Assembly: GCA_023101885.1 (NCBI GenBank)
Contig: JALPQD010000916.1
Location: forward strand, 236,001 to 300,000
Source: Typhlomys cinereus
Lineage: Eukaryota > Chordata > Mammalia > Rodentia > Platacanthomyidae
DNA length: 64,000 nt
Direction of reading: 5' to 3'
Position numbers and translations under genes: made by a program. Each line of letters begins with the position of its first letter. The stretch's first letter is position 1. Shown piece after piece: positions 12,005-23,362 of the stretch. The notes beneath the pieces were generated by a model. That model was not told the origin of the DNA, did no database searches, and saw nothing but the letters and a program-made list of their open reading frames with translations.

Positions 12005-12440
12005 ATGACATATTCACATGTATGCACATGCATAATAATCACACATGCATATTCATATAGACATGCATGCACACACAGACATGCACATATCCATACATGA
12101 ACACACATATACAGACATGCATACATATACACATATATGCACTCATACACTTTTTCATGTATGCATCCTCATGTGTGATGTGCATGTGTGTACATGTCTG
12201 TGTGTGCATCTGTGCATGTCTGTATGTGTACACGCATACATGTGAACTCATGGGTGCATTATGTGAATGTATGCATTTGTGTGCATGTCTGTGTGTGCTT
12301 GCTTGCATATACATGTATATGCTTGTCTGTGTATGAGTAAATATTTATTGTGCATGTCTGTGTGTATATATACATAATTGTTATGTGTATGTGCACAGGT
12401 GTGTGCATGTCTGTATGTGTGTATGTGTGAGTGTGTATTT
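12005..12440. repeat. CA-rich then TG-rich imperfect inverted repeat
   Basis: The left arm (about 12010-12150) is CA-rich on the plus strand and the right arm (about 12165-12440) is TG-rich. ACAGACATGCATACATA on the left pairs with ATGTCTGTATGTGTA-like words on the right. The arms are separated by a short T-rich spacer (about 12150-12160). The arrangement could fold as a long imperfect hairpin and is also rich in alternating purine/pyrimidine steps. Confidence 0.75.
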
Positions 12441-12775
12441 TTCAGGGTCAGTTGGGAAGTGGGTACCGTTTGTACTCCTTCCTGAGAAGTTAGTCTAAAT
12501 ATAGGGAAGGTCCAACAAGGAAATTTTAAGAAATGCTGTTAGCGTATCAACTATATCCTGCAAAGTCACACAGGCACAACCTCCACTTCAGAACCAAACA
12601 CATACGGTATCCCGCCAGCCTCTTTGAGATTTGCCAGGGTAAAGACTTCACAGAAGCCTGCAGCATTTTGTCCATGGGAGTGAGATCTTGGGGGTCAAAC
12701 GGCCTCCTCGGGATGTTTCTGGAGAAGGTTTTTAACGCCGTTCTGACTTGTTTGCTTTGGTTGGTTGCTGGTTAG
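12441..12775. other. Non-coding sequence, nothing recognised
   Basis: Unique sequence between TG-rich DNA and a B1 SINE. No gene signals. Confidence 0.4.
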
Positions 12776-12885
12776 TTTTGAGGCAGAATCCCACTATTTA
12801 GACAAGGCTGCCTAGAACTCGTGGCAATCCTCCTGCCTCAGCCTCCTGAGCGCTGGACCGTAGGTATGTGTCGTCATGCAGGCTC
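12776..12885 (-). mobile_element. B1-like SINE, reverse orientation
   Basis: Starts TTTTGAGGCAGAATCCCAC, runs through CAAGGCTGCCTAGAACTCG and ATCCTCCTGCCTCAGCCTCC to GAGCGCTGG. This is the reverse complement of the conserved rodent B1 body (7SL-derived). Moderate divergence. Confidence 0.8.
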
Positions 12886-13441
12886 TGAAGAAACCTTTCA
12901 AAGAGTCAGCTGTCTCAGCCCCTTCTCAGACCTCTCAAGAGGTTGTGCTGTGGACAGAGCAAAGGATAAAGTATTTAATCCACGGCGCTGTCCAGTCTGT
13001 CCAGTCTGCTCCTTGCTTCTGCCGCCACACAGCTGGCCTTCCATGGTGCTCCCTGACAAGCAGGCAGCTCCTCCTGTCTGTACCCAAGCTGCTCCCCAGG
13101 CTGTGCGCCCTGTCCTCCTCCTCCACGGAAACTCTGTCTACGTTTCCATGCGGAGCAAAACTCTCAGAAGGAGGAATCAGCCTCCCATTGCATTCTGCGG
13201 TGTTTTTTGTGACTTCCTCCTCCTTCTCTTTGTGCTTTTATATGAGCAGATCATTAAACTTGTGTGTGGCTGCTCATTTGCATTATTCCTGCTCTAAGTC
13301 TTGTGCAGATGGAGATAATTTGTCCCACACCTAAAGCAGCAGTTCTCTCTCCCTTCCTGTTTTCTTGCTACTCTGCAGTACTTCATGCTGTCATTTGGCT
13401 GCTTCATGTCTGGCCTGGCTCCTGCTGCCTGAGCTCTCCTG
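12886..13441. other. Non-coding sequence, nothing recognised
   Basis: Unique sequence. A plus-strand frame begins inside the B1 and runs on, so it is not a reliable gene. Contains TTTTATATGAGCAGATCATT near 13236 as an AT-rich patch. Confidence 0.4.
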
Positions 13442-13996
13442 AGTAGTTAGCATGGATTTCCCAGAATTCATTGCACAGGGCCTGGCTGACCATTAGCATT
13501 GCTTTCCCAGAATGCACTGCACAGTGCTTGGCTGAGCAGTTACCATGGCTTTCCCAGAATGCTTTGCACAGTACCTGGATGAGCAGTTAACATTGCTTTC
13601 CTAGAATGCACTACACAATGCCTGGCTGAGCAGTTAGTATTGCTTTCCCAAAATGCTTTGCACAGTGTCTGGTTGAGCAGTTAGCATTGTTTTCCCAGGA
13701 TGCACTGCACAGTACCTGGCTGAGCAGTTAGCATTTTTTCCCAGAATGTATTGCATAGTACCTGGCTGATCAGCTAACATTGCTTTCCCAGAATGCACTA
13801 CATAGTGCCTGGCTGAGCAGTTAGCATGGCTTTCCCAGGATGCACTGCACAGTACCTGGCTGACCAGTTAGGATTGCTTTCCCAGAATGCACTGCACAAT
13901 GCCTGGATGAACAGTTAGCATTGCTTTCCTAGAATGCACTGCACAGTATTGACTGATCAGCTAGCATGGCTTTCCCCGAATGCGCTGCATGGTGCC
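13442..13996. repeat. Minisatellite, 47-48 bp unit, about 11-12 copies
   Basis: Each unit carries GGCTGAGCAGTTAGCAT, GCTTTCCCAGAATGCACTGC and ACAGTACCT with several substitutions per copy, so the array is fairly old. Neighbouring units are no more alike than distant ones by eye, suggesting little recent homogenisation. The last unit fades at about 13996. Confidence 0.95.
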
Positions 13997-14905
13997 TGGC
14001 GGTTGTACTTATCCAAGCCTAGGCTCGCTGATGGAGGCTTTGCTCACTGGCTGGTCACCTGAGCGGTCAGTTCCCCTATGGCGATGGGGTGCACGAGGGG
14101 CTCGCAGTGTGGTGGGTCTATGCTCAGGTTTCGAGGTTGCTCCGCAGAGTTTCCTGATGAATGTCCATCTGCTGAGCTCCTCTGCCCGTGTCTCTGCCTG
14201 AGGTCAGGAGAGCAGTGGAGAGCCAGTTCTCCCCAGAAGCAGATGCATCAGGTGCACTTGGGTGAATTCTCAGACCTCCCACCACCACCCCAAGGCGCCA
14301 TCAGCCGGCCTCTGAAAGAGAAGGTAGGTGAAGCCGGCACGCGTAGAAAACCTGGAACCTCAGAAAACCTCATAAGGCCTGGAAATGAGGACATCTTGCT
14401 CGTCTAGATCTCTCCGCAGTTGGGGTTGTAGCAACGCAGAGCTAACAGCCTGTAGCCCAAGTCCCCACCCGCGGCGTCACCTTGGCCTGAGCACTTGGCC
14501 GTCCCTGGCCGTTGCTCTGAGCTTCTCTGCCCTGAGATTTGCTTCAGAAGCGCCACGTCTACATGTACTGTAATAACTGGGACCGGAAGAGGAAAAGTTA
14601 CAATGTTGCTGAGAAAATCGTGCTCCTTACCGGCTCCTCTGCCATATGTTCCCATGGAAAGCAGCGCGATGGGAAAGCGCGGCTGACACGAAGATGAAGA
14701 GACATCTGACGCCCCAAGAATGTGTTCTCACTCCCTCCCCAGCGTTCCCCTGCACAATTGATGCAGTCCCTTGAGACGTCAGGGTCCAGCCTGAACAATG
14801 AGAAAGCGAAATATTGACCTGGGTGAGCCCCCCCCCCCACCAGCAGGACCGTAACACTCTGCTCACATCTTCTCAAGGAGAAATCCCCTTTGCTTTATTT
14901 GTCAG
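13997..14905. other. Non-coding sequence, nothing recognised
   Basis: Unique sequence including a C run near 14830. Short open frames on both strands without recognisable products. Confidence 0.4.
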
Positions 14906-15322
14906 TGTTGCGTCAGCCTGCATGGTTGCTGATAAATGACCATCACACAGCTTAAGGAAACAAGGAATTTACTTTCTTATGACAGTCTAGTTACAGTTCT
15001 CAGTCCAGCTTGACGGGAGAGCATGCACCAACACCAGGGCTGAGGGAACTGGCCACACCATCACCGCATAACAGCTGAGAGATGGACAATCCTTACTTGC
15101 CAGACCAGCATGTCTGGCCAAGTGAACAGAAGGATGCCAACTCTCTCAACCAGCTCTCTGTGATTTATTCCAGGGCCTAATCCCACCCACCATGGGCTGG
15201 GTCTTCCCCATCAGCTAGAAAATGTCCTTCAGGTTTGCTCTATGCTTAACTCAACCATCTGCAACTGTGCCTAGAGCTCAAACCCTCAACAGTCAAGTTG
15301 ACCCCTGTGCTTAGCTATGACA
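14906..15322 (-). mobile_element. Solo LTR, family copy A
   Basis: 417 bp in reverse orientation; on its own strand it begins TGTCATAGCTAAGCAC and ends in ACGCAACA. It is flanked by the exact 5-bp duplication GTCAG (14901-14905 and 15323-15327). The same sequence occurs at 20222, 26385 and 45986. TG...CA ends, a 5-bp duplication and a 3' polyadenylation region in other copies fit an ERV LTR, most like ERVL/MaLR. No internal viral genes are present. I cannot give a family name with certainty. Confidence 0.8.
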
Positions 15323-15594
15323 GTCAGGAATCATCTGGAAGACAGCAGCCACATGGTCCTGCTGCAGTCTGTCTCTGAGTGACGCCTCCGACCCTCGGTT
15401 CAGTCCCGCGTCAGCACAGGGCGAAAGCCAGGAGTTCCAGACAGATGACCACACTGCAAACAGGGGTAGCATGGGAGCACATCCCTCAAACTGGGGACGA
15501 CTGCACGGTGAACTGGGGCCTCCCAGGTGGGGGCGTCACCCAGCTGCCAGAGCCTCCATCAGAATGGGAGCCCCTCACCCTCTCTCCCTGCACA
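15323..15594. other. Non-coding sequence, nothing recognised
   Basis: Short unique stretch between a solo LTR and a SINE. No feature seen. Confidence 0.35.
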
Positions 15595-15792
15595 TCTCCT
15601 TCAGGGGTTAAGCCTCTGCCTAGCAGGTGGAAGGTCCTGAGTTCAGATCCTAGACCCCACGTATAAATGCTGGGCGGAAGCCGGGGCAAACCTGTGTTTC
15701 CGGTCCTGGTAGGGCGGAGCCTGTGAATCCGGGGCAAAGTAAACAAGGAGGAGGTGGAGGCGTCCATGGTGGTTCCCGAATTCGCCCGTGGT

Positions 15793-15842
<50 letters not shown>
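15595..15842 (+). mobile_element. tRNA-headed SINE with CA tail
   Basis: Shares CAGGGGTTAAGCCTCTGCCT, GGAAGGTCCTGAGTTC, GGGCGGAGCCTGTGAATCC and GTGGAGGCGTCCATGGTGG with the intact copy at 23363. Here the first bases of the tRNA-like head are missing or decayed. It ends in about 23 CA repeats (15796-15842), and the 26/27-bp minisatellite begins at once where the A-rich tail should be. Confidence 0.85.
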
Positions 15843-15844
<2 letters not shown>

Positions 15845-16597
15845 AGCCAAGAACTCTAGTACTTAGCATGTGGACAAGAACTCTAGCACTTAGCATGAGC
15901 CAAGAACTCTAGCACTTAGCATGAGCCAAGAACTCTAAAAACTTAGCATGTGGACAAGAACTCTAGTACTTAGCATGTGGACAAGAACTCTAGCACTTAG
16001 CATGAGCCAAGAACTCTAGTACTTAGCAGGTGGACAAGAACTCTAGCACTTAGCATGAGCCAAGAACTCTAGTACTTAGCAGGTGGACAAGAACTCTAGT
16101 ACTTAGCAGGTGGACAAGAACTCTAGTACTTAGCAGGTGGACAAGAACTCTAGTACTTAGCATGAGCCAAGAAATCTAGTACTTAGCATGAGCCAAGAAC
16201 TCTAGCACTTAGCAGGTGGACAAGAACTCTAGTACTTAGCATGAGCCAAGAACTCTAGTACTTAGCATGAGCCAAGAACTCTAGTACTTAGCATGAGCCA
16301 AGAACTCTAGTACTTAGCATGAGCCAAGAACTCTAGTACTTAGCAGGTGGACAAGAACTCTAGCACTTAGCAGGTGGACAAGAACTCTAGCACTTAGCAT
16401 GTGGACAAGAACTCTAGCACTTAGCAGGTGGACAAGAACTCTAGCACTTAGCAGGTGGACAAGAACTCTAGCACTTAGCATGTGGACAAGAACTCTAATA
16501 CTTAACATATGGACAAGAACTCTAGTACTTAGCATGCGGACAAGAACTCTAGTACTTAGCATGCGGACAAGAACTCTAGTACTTAGCATGTGGACAA
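15843..16597. repeat. Minisatellite, 26 and 27 bp units, about 28 copies
   Basis: Two unit types are interspersed: GAGCCAAGAACTCTAGTACT+TAGCAT (26 bp) and GTGGACAAGAACTCTAGCAC+TTAGCAG (27 bp). Long runs of one type occur, with the GTGGACAAG type dominating the right third. A few point variants (AAACTTAGCA, CATATGGACA) mark single units. The array abuts the CA tail of a SINE, so it probably grew from sequence at that insertion's 3' edge. Confidence 0.96.
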
Positions 16598-17599
16598 GAG
16601 GTGCAGCAAGGACCAGGTCAGCTGGCCGGGAAGGTCCCTTTGAGTGTTAACGTGTGAACTGAACCCTAAATGGTTCCGGAAGGCACAAGAAGTACCAACT
16701 CCTGCCCCAAGGATGAGCTGGGGATGGGGAGAAAGTGAGATGCCTGCAGAGTCCTGAGACGAGAATGGCGGGGTCTGGGGAGGGAGCAAAGGGGGTCTTT
16801 ACCTAGCTGGCCGTGGTCCAGTCTGAACTTCAGCGCAAAAGCAAGAGGATGGGCAGGGAGACCACCATCCACTGATGGTCCTCAGCCGCCAGGAAACAGG
16901 CAGGACTTCAACTCGCCATCTGCCAAACCAAAGCAGGGTCTTCCCGAGTATCCCATGAGTCCCGAGACACACCGGAAGTACATGCCGTCTGGGCGGAGGC
17001 CGGATGGGACAGGCCACTTCCAGCTGCTTGAGGAAGAGCCGCACCCCAGTGCGGGCACTGGCAATGCAAGGCGGTTCTGAGCCCAGCATCTTTCTCAGGG
17101 CCTCGCTTCTGTCCTTGGAAGGGACCCGCTGGCTAGACCCCAGCACATCCAGTAATCTTATGTGAACGGAAGCTCCCCAGGTGTGGGGACTTCTTCTCTT
17201 TCTCTTGTTTCCCAGCAGCACTAATCCTAACACTGGGCACATGCCGGGGAATCAAAGAGCCTTTGTTGATTCAGAGGCTGATTGATTCTGAGGGACTTGA
17301 GTACATTTGTAAATATCCTTTGAGGACGCTGCATCCCACTGGAGAAAAGCACCTCATGTTTTATTCAGTTCCTCCCGATATGCAAATATGCAGGTGCCCC
17401 GACGGCATATAGATAGCATCATTACACACTCACACACCACACCAAAGAAAGGGCTGCGCACGCAGTAGACACAATTAGAGGGAGATTACGTTGGGAGATC
17501 TATTGGGGTTTAATGGGTGGATGATTGGCTGCGTGCAGACGCTGACGTCCGCAGCTGCTCAGCGGCCTTCCCGAGGCTGGGGCACGTGGCAGACAGGAA
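16598..17599. other. Non-coding sequence with an octamer word
   Basis: Unique sequence with no gene signals. At 17380-17387 an ATGCAAAT octamer sits inside ATATGCAAATATGCAGG, a possible POU-factor site in an AT-richer patch (about 17280-17400). Confidence 0.4.
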
Positions 17600-17730
17600 T
17601 GGCCGGCAGGACAGAGCAGGGGACAGGACAGAGCAGGAGACGGGGCAGGAGGAGACAGGGCAGGAGGAGACGGGACAGGAAGAGACAGGACAGGAGGAGA
17701 CGGGGCAGGAGGAGACAGGACAGAGCATGC
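17600..17730. repeat. Purine-rich minisatellite, 15 bp unit, about 8 copies
   Basis: Unit GACAGGACAGGAGGA, alternating with GACGGGGCAGGAGGA. The plus strand is almost pure purine, with regular G runs. Confidence 0.93.
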
Positions 17731-19487
17731 GGCAGGACACGCCTGCCGGCAGGACACGCCGGGCAGCATCCTCAGCTCAGCCCTGCAGCCCTCAGCTGCC
17801 CGACCACGAGCCAGGTGAACTCCGACTCTTGTTCAAAAATCAAACAAAGACACTCGCCTGAAGGGGCCTTAGAGTGGGAGAAGCATTGAAGGGAGTCACA
17901 TAACCAGCAAAGGGGGACACAGCGAGGCTGGGGTTCACGCTACGTCCTGGGCCCTGTGGACTGCTGGGGGCCCAATCCACATAGAACCTGTGCTTTTACG
18001 TGCTGGGAAACTGCCGTGAGAAGCAGATAATTAACGCTGGGCATTTACGTTCCATGATGACTCAGCAAACAGCTGTCTGCTCAGTGCTGGTTCCCGTAAG
18101 CTTTGTCTGCCGCCCTGTCTGTCGCGGGGACCCGGGCAGCCTCCGACGCTGATGATGCTCCTCCCTCACACCCTCTTATCTGCTGTGTGCATTCTTTAAG
18201 CCTCTGTACTTACAAAAATAATGTTGAGATCAGGCATGTAAATCCCAGGCCCATGAATTGGAATATTATTTCCTTCATTTATTATCAAATATCATCCTCT
18301 TATCAAATCAAGGAGTATTTGGATAACATGAGTTACTGAATATATTGAGCTAAAGCAAAATCCCTTCTTTTATTTTTAACTTTGAATTGATATTTTGGAA
18401 TACATCTACTGTAAGTCATTTAGTCAACCTGTCACACGTCTGTGACACGTCGAGTCCTTGCCACACACAGGCCGGGTGGCTGGCTCCCTTCCTCCCAGGT
18501 GACCAGGGCTTGCACGCACACAGCCCTGTCTGTGTGGAGCAGGCGTGTATCAGCCAGCACCACACATGTGGCATCATGGGCCACGAGAGGCTTCCCTGTG
18601 CTAGCTGACCGTGGGGTCAAAGTTCTCACACTCAGCCTTCCTCTGGTCGACTTTATTTTTCCTTCCTTGTTGTCATTAACCTATTCTCTGATAACTCAAA
18701 GTATGAGAAGAATGCATTCTGCTCACACCCCCCTACCGTCTGGTGTGCTTCCCTCACCCCAGCCCCCCTCCTGTCCGCATCCCCTCCTAGCACTGCACCT
18801 TGCGTCGGCTCGTGTGGCGTGGCGGCGGAGCGCAGCCAGGCCCCCGCAGGACCCCGGGCTTGGAGCCACCCACCGCAGCACAGCTGGTCACCCACTGAAG
18901 ACGTGGCTGGCTCAGCAGCTCTCCAGGGGGGGTCAGGGCCCCTCCCCCACCCTGAATGAAAGCCGACAGGTCACAGTCTTGGGTGACTGGCGCGGGTGAC
19001 CGGGGCTCTTGGGAGACCCTGAATACCATGGCATGTCCGGAAATGGCGTCTGGCAGCCCTCCTCTCCGTCCTCCGGCTATTGCATTCGCCCCCTCATCCT
19101 AGAGGGCCCCCGAGCCGTGGAAGGGGAGATACTGACCTTCCGTGGGGGCTCAACCCTGGGCATTGGCTGTTCTTAGCCCCTGGCAGGTCACGTGCTCTCT
19201 GCATTGACGTTTGGCTGAGGAAGCCGTGAGCGGGCCGAGCCGCACGGGTCTGCAGGTGTAACGTACTTGTGGCACCTTGCCAGCCTGGGCCTCACGAGAT
19301 CCACAGCTGCAGGCGTGAACCCACCCTGGGAAAGCCCACGGGGGGCAGAGGATGTCAGCACTGACATCTGCTTCAGACGGGGGGTCTCACGGAACCTAAA
19401 GCTAGAGCTAGGCTAGTAGCTAAGTCCCAGCATCCTCCTGTCTCCACACTTGACATCCCCAGTGCCAGCGCTATATCATACATGCAG
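17731..19487. other. Non-coding sequence with an AT-rich island
   Basis: The island at about 18195-18420 is AT-rich and holds TTTATTATCAAATATCATCC, GAATTGATATTTTGG and other homeodomain-like words. It may be a conserved element or a decayed L1 piece. The rest (18430-19487) is GC-rich with no recognisable gene or repeat. Confidence 0.35.
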
Positions 19488-19585
19488 CCACGCTAAGCTT
19501 TTTACGCGGGTGCTGGAGATTTGAACCGGGGTCCTCGAGCTTTTACAATAAGCACTCTTACCCACTGAGCCACACCCGAGGCCTA
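19488..19585 (-). mobile_element. B2/B3-type SINE head, reverse orientation
   Basis: TTTACGCGGGTGCTGGAGAT, TTGAACCGGGGTCCTCGAG and AGCACTCTTACCCACTGAGC are the reverse complement of the tRNA-like head of rodent B2/B3 SINEs. The GGTCCTC and CCACTGAGCCA segments cover the Pol III B and A boxes. Only the head is preserved. Confidence 0.75.
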
Positions 19586-19799
19586 ACACGTCCTAACACT
19601 CTGTAATCCCAGGGGTCACGGAGCCCCATTCTCTAGCCAACCGCTGTCCTCCCTCGGACCAATGTGCCCCTAGCTGCCCCCATCCTCCAGACCGATGAGG
19701 TTAGCAGACTGCTGTGCCCCCAGCCACCCCTTGGTTTCTTTGTCCTTCAGTGGTAGTGTCTTCATTCTTACATTCTTTATCTGTTGTCATCTTATTCTG

Positions 19800-20221
19800 A
19801 CTGAAAAGTTGAAGTATGAATTCAACTTGAATTTTTCCAGATGGTGACCCAGTTTTCCAACAAAATTTATTGAATAATCTTTCTAACTGATATGAAATGG
19901 AGATGTATCATGAAGTCTCACGAGCATTTATGCCTATTTCTAGACTTCCTTCTGTCCCATTGACTGCCAGTTTATCCATGGACCAAAGCCAAAATTCTAT
20001 TATTACAGCTTAGTGGTATATCTTAATATCTATTAGCAACAATTAACATTTCTTTCTCATCTTACATATTTTTAAAATGTCTTCTTTTTATTTGTTTTCT
20101 CCCTACAAAATTTCAAAATCTACATATCAAATTTAGTTGCTCAGATCAGAAATAATGTATAATTTCTTATTATTAAGTTCTTTATACTTTACACATATCT
20201 TGTACATCCTCAGTAATGTAC
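19800..20221 (-). mobile_element. Degraded L1 ORF2 fragment, reverse orientation
   Basis: CCAGTTTTCCAACAAAATTT, TCTGTCCCATTGACTGCC and TTACAGCTTAGTGGTATATC follow in order the antisense of the 3' part of L1 ORF2 (downstream of the reverse transcriptase). The frame is destroyed. A solo LTR begins directly at 20222, and faintly L1-like sequence resumes after it (about 20740-20790), so the LTR seems to have landed inside this L1. Confidence 0.7.
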
Positions 20222-20644
20222 TGTCATAGTTGGGCACAGGTGTCAACTTGACTGTTGAGGGTTTGAGCTCTGGGCACATTTGTGGAGAATTAGTGGTTGA
20301 GTTGAGCCCAGAGTGAATTTGAAGGAGATTGTCTAGCTGATGGGGAAGGCCCAGCCCGTGGTGTGTGGGATTAGGCTCTGGAATAAATCACAGAGAGCTG
20401 GTTGAGAGAGTTGGCATCCTTCTGTACACTTGGCCAGACATGCTGATCTGGCAAGTAAGGATCGTCCCTCTCTCAGCCATTATGTAGAGATGATGTGGCC
20501 AGTTCCCTCGGCCCTGGTGTTGGTGCGTGCTCTCCCGTCAAGCTGGACTGAGAACTGTAACCAGGAATCGTAAGAGAATAAATCCTTCTTCCCTTAAGCC
20601 GTTTGATGGTCATTTATCAGCAACCATGCAGGCGAACTGCAACA
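20222..20644 (+). mobile_element. Solo LTR, family copy B
   Basis: 423 bp, beginning TGTCATAGTTGGGCACAGG and ending GGCGAACTGCAACA, flanked by exact 5-bp duplications TGTAC (20217-20221 and 20645-20649). A polyadenylation signal AATAAA lies about 65 bp from the 3' end, in GAGAATAAATCC. It is the best-preserved of four copies in the window. No retroviral coding region is attached. The MaLR-like class assignment is an inference from end sequence and duplication length. Confidence 0.85.
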
Positions 20645-20735
20645 TGTACACACACTGCTGCACACGCATGTGAATGTATGTGTGTGTACACACACACACA
20701 TACACATACACACACACATGCATGCAAGCATACAG
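20645..20735. repeat. CA/TG-rich microsatellite
   Basis: Mixed ACACAC, TGTGTG and GCATGCAAGCATAC steps immediately right of the LTR duplication. Imperfect. Confidence 0.8.
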
Positions 20736-20949
20736 GCAATATTCCCACTCCTGTTTAGTTTATTTCTAGTTATTTTTAGCAGACTGAGAAGAGCTGGTTT
20801 CTTCTCTTGGAGCTCAAAAGCTGTTATAAGATAAACCTTCATTCATTGATCCGACCAGGTTCTCAGCAGGTTTAGCTTGTTACAAGCAAACCAGGACCGC
20901 TTCACCCCTCTAAGCTGCACGTGTCTGGGGTCAGCCTCATGGGGTCCAC

Positions 20950-21124
20950 CTCCCAGGTGGTCAGCCTCCTGGGTGGTCAGCTTCCCGGGTGGTCAGCCTC
21001 CTGGGTGGTCAGCCTCCTGGGTGGTCAGCCTCGTGGGTGGTCAGCTTCCCGGGTGGTCAGCCTCCTGGGTGGTCAGCTTCCTGGGTGGTCAGCCTCGTGG
21101 GTGGTCAGCCTCCTGGGCGGTCAG
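20950..21124. repeat. Minisatellite, 15 bp unit, about 12 copies
   Basis: Unit GGTGGTCAGCCTCCT, with CTTCC and CTCGT variants arranged in a repeated order (for example CCTCGTGGGTGGTCAGC twice). The array is nearly perfect in length and therefore young. Confidence 0.96.
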
Positions 21125-23362
21125 TCACAGATCTGTGGCTCGCGTGCTGTGGTCCGTCCCGAGCTCCGAGCCGTCCGTCTGACAGCATTCCCACAGAGTA
21201 CCTTGAAGACCAGCAAACAAGAAACACCCTGTCACATTGAAGAAACTTTACTTATTTCATTTTCTGGGCTTTTCCCTTCCTTTTGTCTTGTTTGTCGAAC
21301 GTCAATCTGACAGGAGGTGGTGAAACGCATTGTGTGTTTCCATGACACCATGGATCCGACTCGGGGGTGAGCTTCGCTTTCAGTGATTTATGCCTCCCTC
21401 TCAGCTTTGACGTCGGTCTTGCGAGCACCCTCTGAACCTCCGCGTTTCTGTACTGTCCTTGTCCTGGGTGAGAGAAGTTTCCTGAGAAGACTACCCTGCT
21501 GGTTTGGAAGCCTACATGCTGCTCCCCCGAGACGCTCTTCCTGTGTTCTTAGAAGGCTTTAAGTAGTTTAATTGTGTTCTGAAGAAGGATGTTACGCGAT
21601 TGGTGTGGAGAGAGGAAGACGCGCTAGTTCTGCTTCATGTGCCGTAGCTGACTGCGCCGCAGACACGCCATCCGGTGCATTTCACCCCATCTGTGCGTCT
21701 AGGGTTTGCTGATGGAGGCTGACAGGGGGCCCCTCACAGGCCTGCTGGAGTCCACCTCACCTGCAGCCCTCGCTGGCTCTGAGCTTGCAGAGAAGCTGCT
21801 GCTCCGTGTGCTCACGGGTGCGGGCTGCCGCGTGCATGGTTTCAGGTGTGTTTGCACGAACTCCAGCTCTGCCATTTCCTTGTCCCTCTGTGAGCTTCGC
21901 GGACTCTGTTTGCTCCACCCATGTGGGCGTCTCCTTCTCTTCTCCCTCGGGCGACAGGTGATACACTTTGCGCTGTTGTGAAATTGGTTTTCATGACTCT
22001 TCCTTGCGTTCCCTTCCTTGCCAGCTTTTGCATTGCGCCCTGCTCATCGTGGCATCGTGGCGATGCCTTCCGGCCGCGCTCCCGGGTCCCTTCTGCACTC
22101 TTGCTTGAACAGCTTTGCGATGACTTTCCTTTCTAGCCCAGACCTTGTGTATGTTGGACGAGCTATGCCCCGGCTGTTCTATTTCTTTGAGCAGATAGCA
22201 ATTTCCAAAGTGTCTGGTGGTTTCTTTTCTAGCCCCCATCCTCAAGAGAGATGTTTGCCCCTAATCCAGCCGTTGCTGAGGGTTAATTGGAACAAATCAG
22301 GGCCATGTCCCCAGTTAGCCTGACTGTCCCCGGCGCTTGCGTGTCAGGTTCGCTCCTTTCCAACGAGTGTAGCCAGAGCTGTTAGAGTTCCCACAACTCC
22401 ATCTGCCCCTCCTCAGTCTGCCTCCAGAAATCTGCCTACTTCTGTGCCCACTGGCCCAGCCATTGCCCTCCGGAGCCTGGGCTCTGGTCTGGTGGGAGCC
22501 CAGAAGCCCTGGTCCCCTGGTGGGCATGCTCATGGGGACTGACCTTGTCTTCAGCCGAGACAGGTCTCCCGACCTTCCTGACATCTCCCTGCAGCGTGTA
22601 GCGTCTTGACATCCCCTGCTTCATCCAGAAGAGCATTTGCATTTATCTCCTGCTCTTGGTGCTTTGGGGTAACTTCCGTGAAGAGCAGCGAACATGCGCC
22701 TTTTCCTCTCAACCACCTCCTTATTCTTGTCACAGGAAATTTCTAACCGTTAGCGCTGCTTTGAACAGCCAACCATCAGCAGCACTGGGGACCCCTGGAC
22801 TGTATGTCTCTGGCACACGGCCCGTGTCTCAAGTGAAGAGCAGCCCTGCTGCTCCCCACTTTGTGTCTGGCTCGGCATGCGACTCATGGCATGACCCTCA
22901 GTGGCTCGCAGGTGCGGTGACCAGGAGCACAGCAGCCAACACGCTGCCCCGAGGTGCAGCCAGGCAGCTTGGCGCTCCCCCCGCGTGCAGCCGGGCCTCT
23001 GAGGCCTCTTCCTGCTGCTCCTGTTTTGCTGGCTGTTTTCATCTCGGTGCCGTGTCTGCTTGACCTCTAAAGTCATTCGAGATTGCCACCTCTGCAAATA
23101 TCCAATTAACTATATCTGATCAGATTACCTGAGCGCTCTTATTTAGAACAAAATGCGGGGACTCACATGCAGTCCAACTATTAAAAAGTTGTAGCTGGTC
23201 TGAAGTGAAATTGGAAGACAGCTGTAGAGATTATTAAACCCGGCCTAACCCAAGTCTCCCTCTGCTTTGTTCAGAGGTGAGCCATCTCTTCAGAGAAGAA
23301 AAAAGAAATTAAGAAGTTGGAAACTATGCAACTCTAAACATTGTTAAGAATCACCTATTCTG
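21125..23362. other. Non-coding sequence, one short duplicated segment and an AT-rich island
   Basis: No gene recognised. The segment 22785-22842 is repeated at 24023. An AT-rich island at about 23080-23340 holds TCCAATTAACTATATCTG and GATTATTAAACCCGG-like words and no mobile element I can name; it may be conserved. Confidence 0.35.
22785..22842. repeat. 58-bp segment duplicated at 24023-24080
   Basis: Begins CTGGGGACCCCTGGACTGT and ends GTCTCAAGTGAAGAGCA. The second copy, 1238 bp downstream in the same orientation, differs at one base (TGTATG versus TGTGTG). Identity stops abruptly on both sides. Nature unknown: it could be a small interspersed element or a local duplication. Confidence 0.85.

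Noticed and set aside
14906..15322. First read as a non-autonomous hAT DNA transposon
   Set aside because: The ends are TG...CA and the target duplications are 5 bp (hAT would give 8 bp), with an AATAAA near the 3' end; an LTR fits better.
15843..16597. CRISPR-like regular repeats
   Set aside because: Units are contiguous with no unique spacers, in a mammalian context; a minisatellite.
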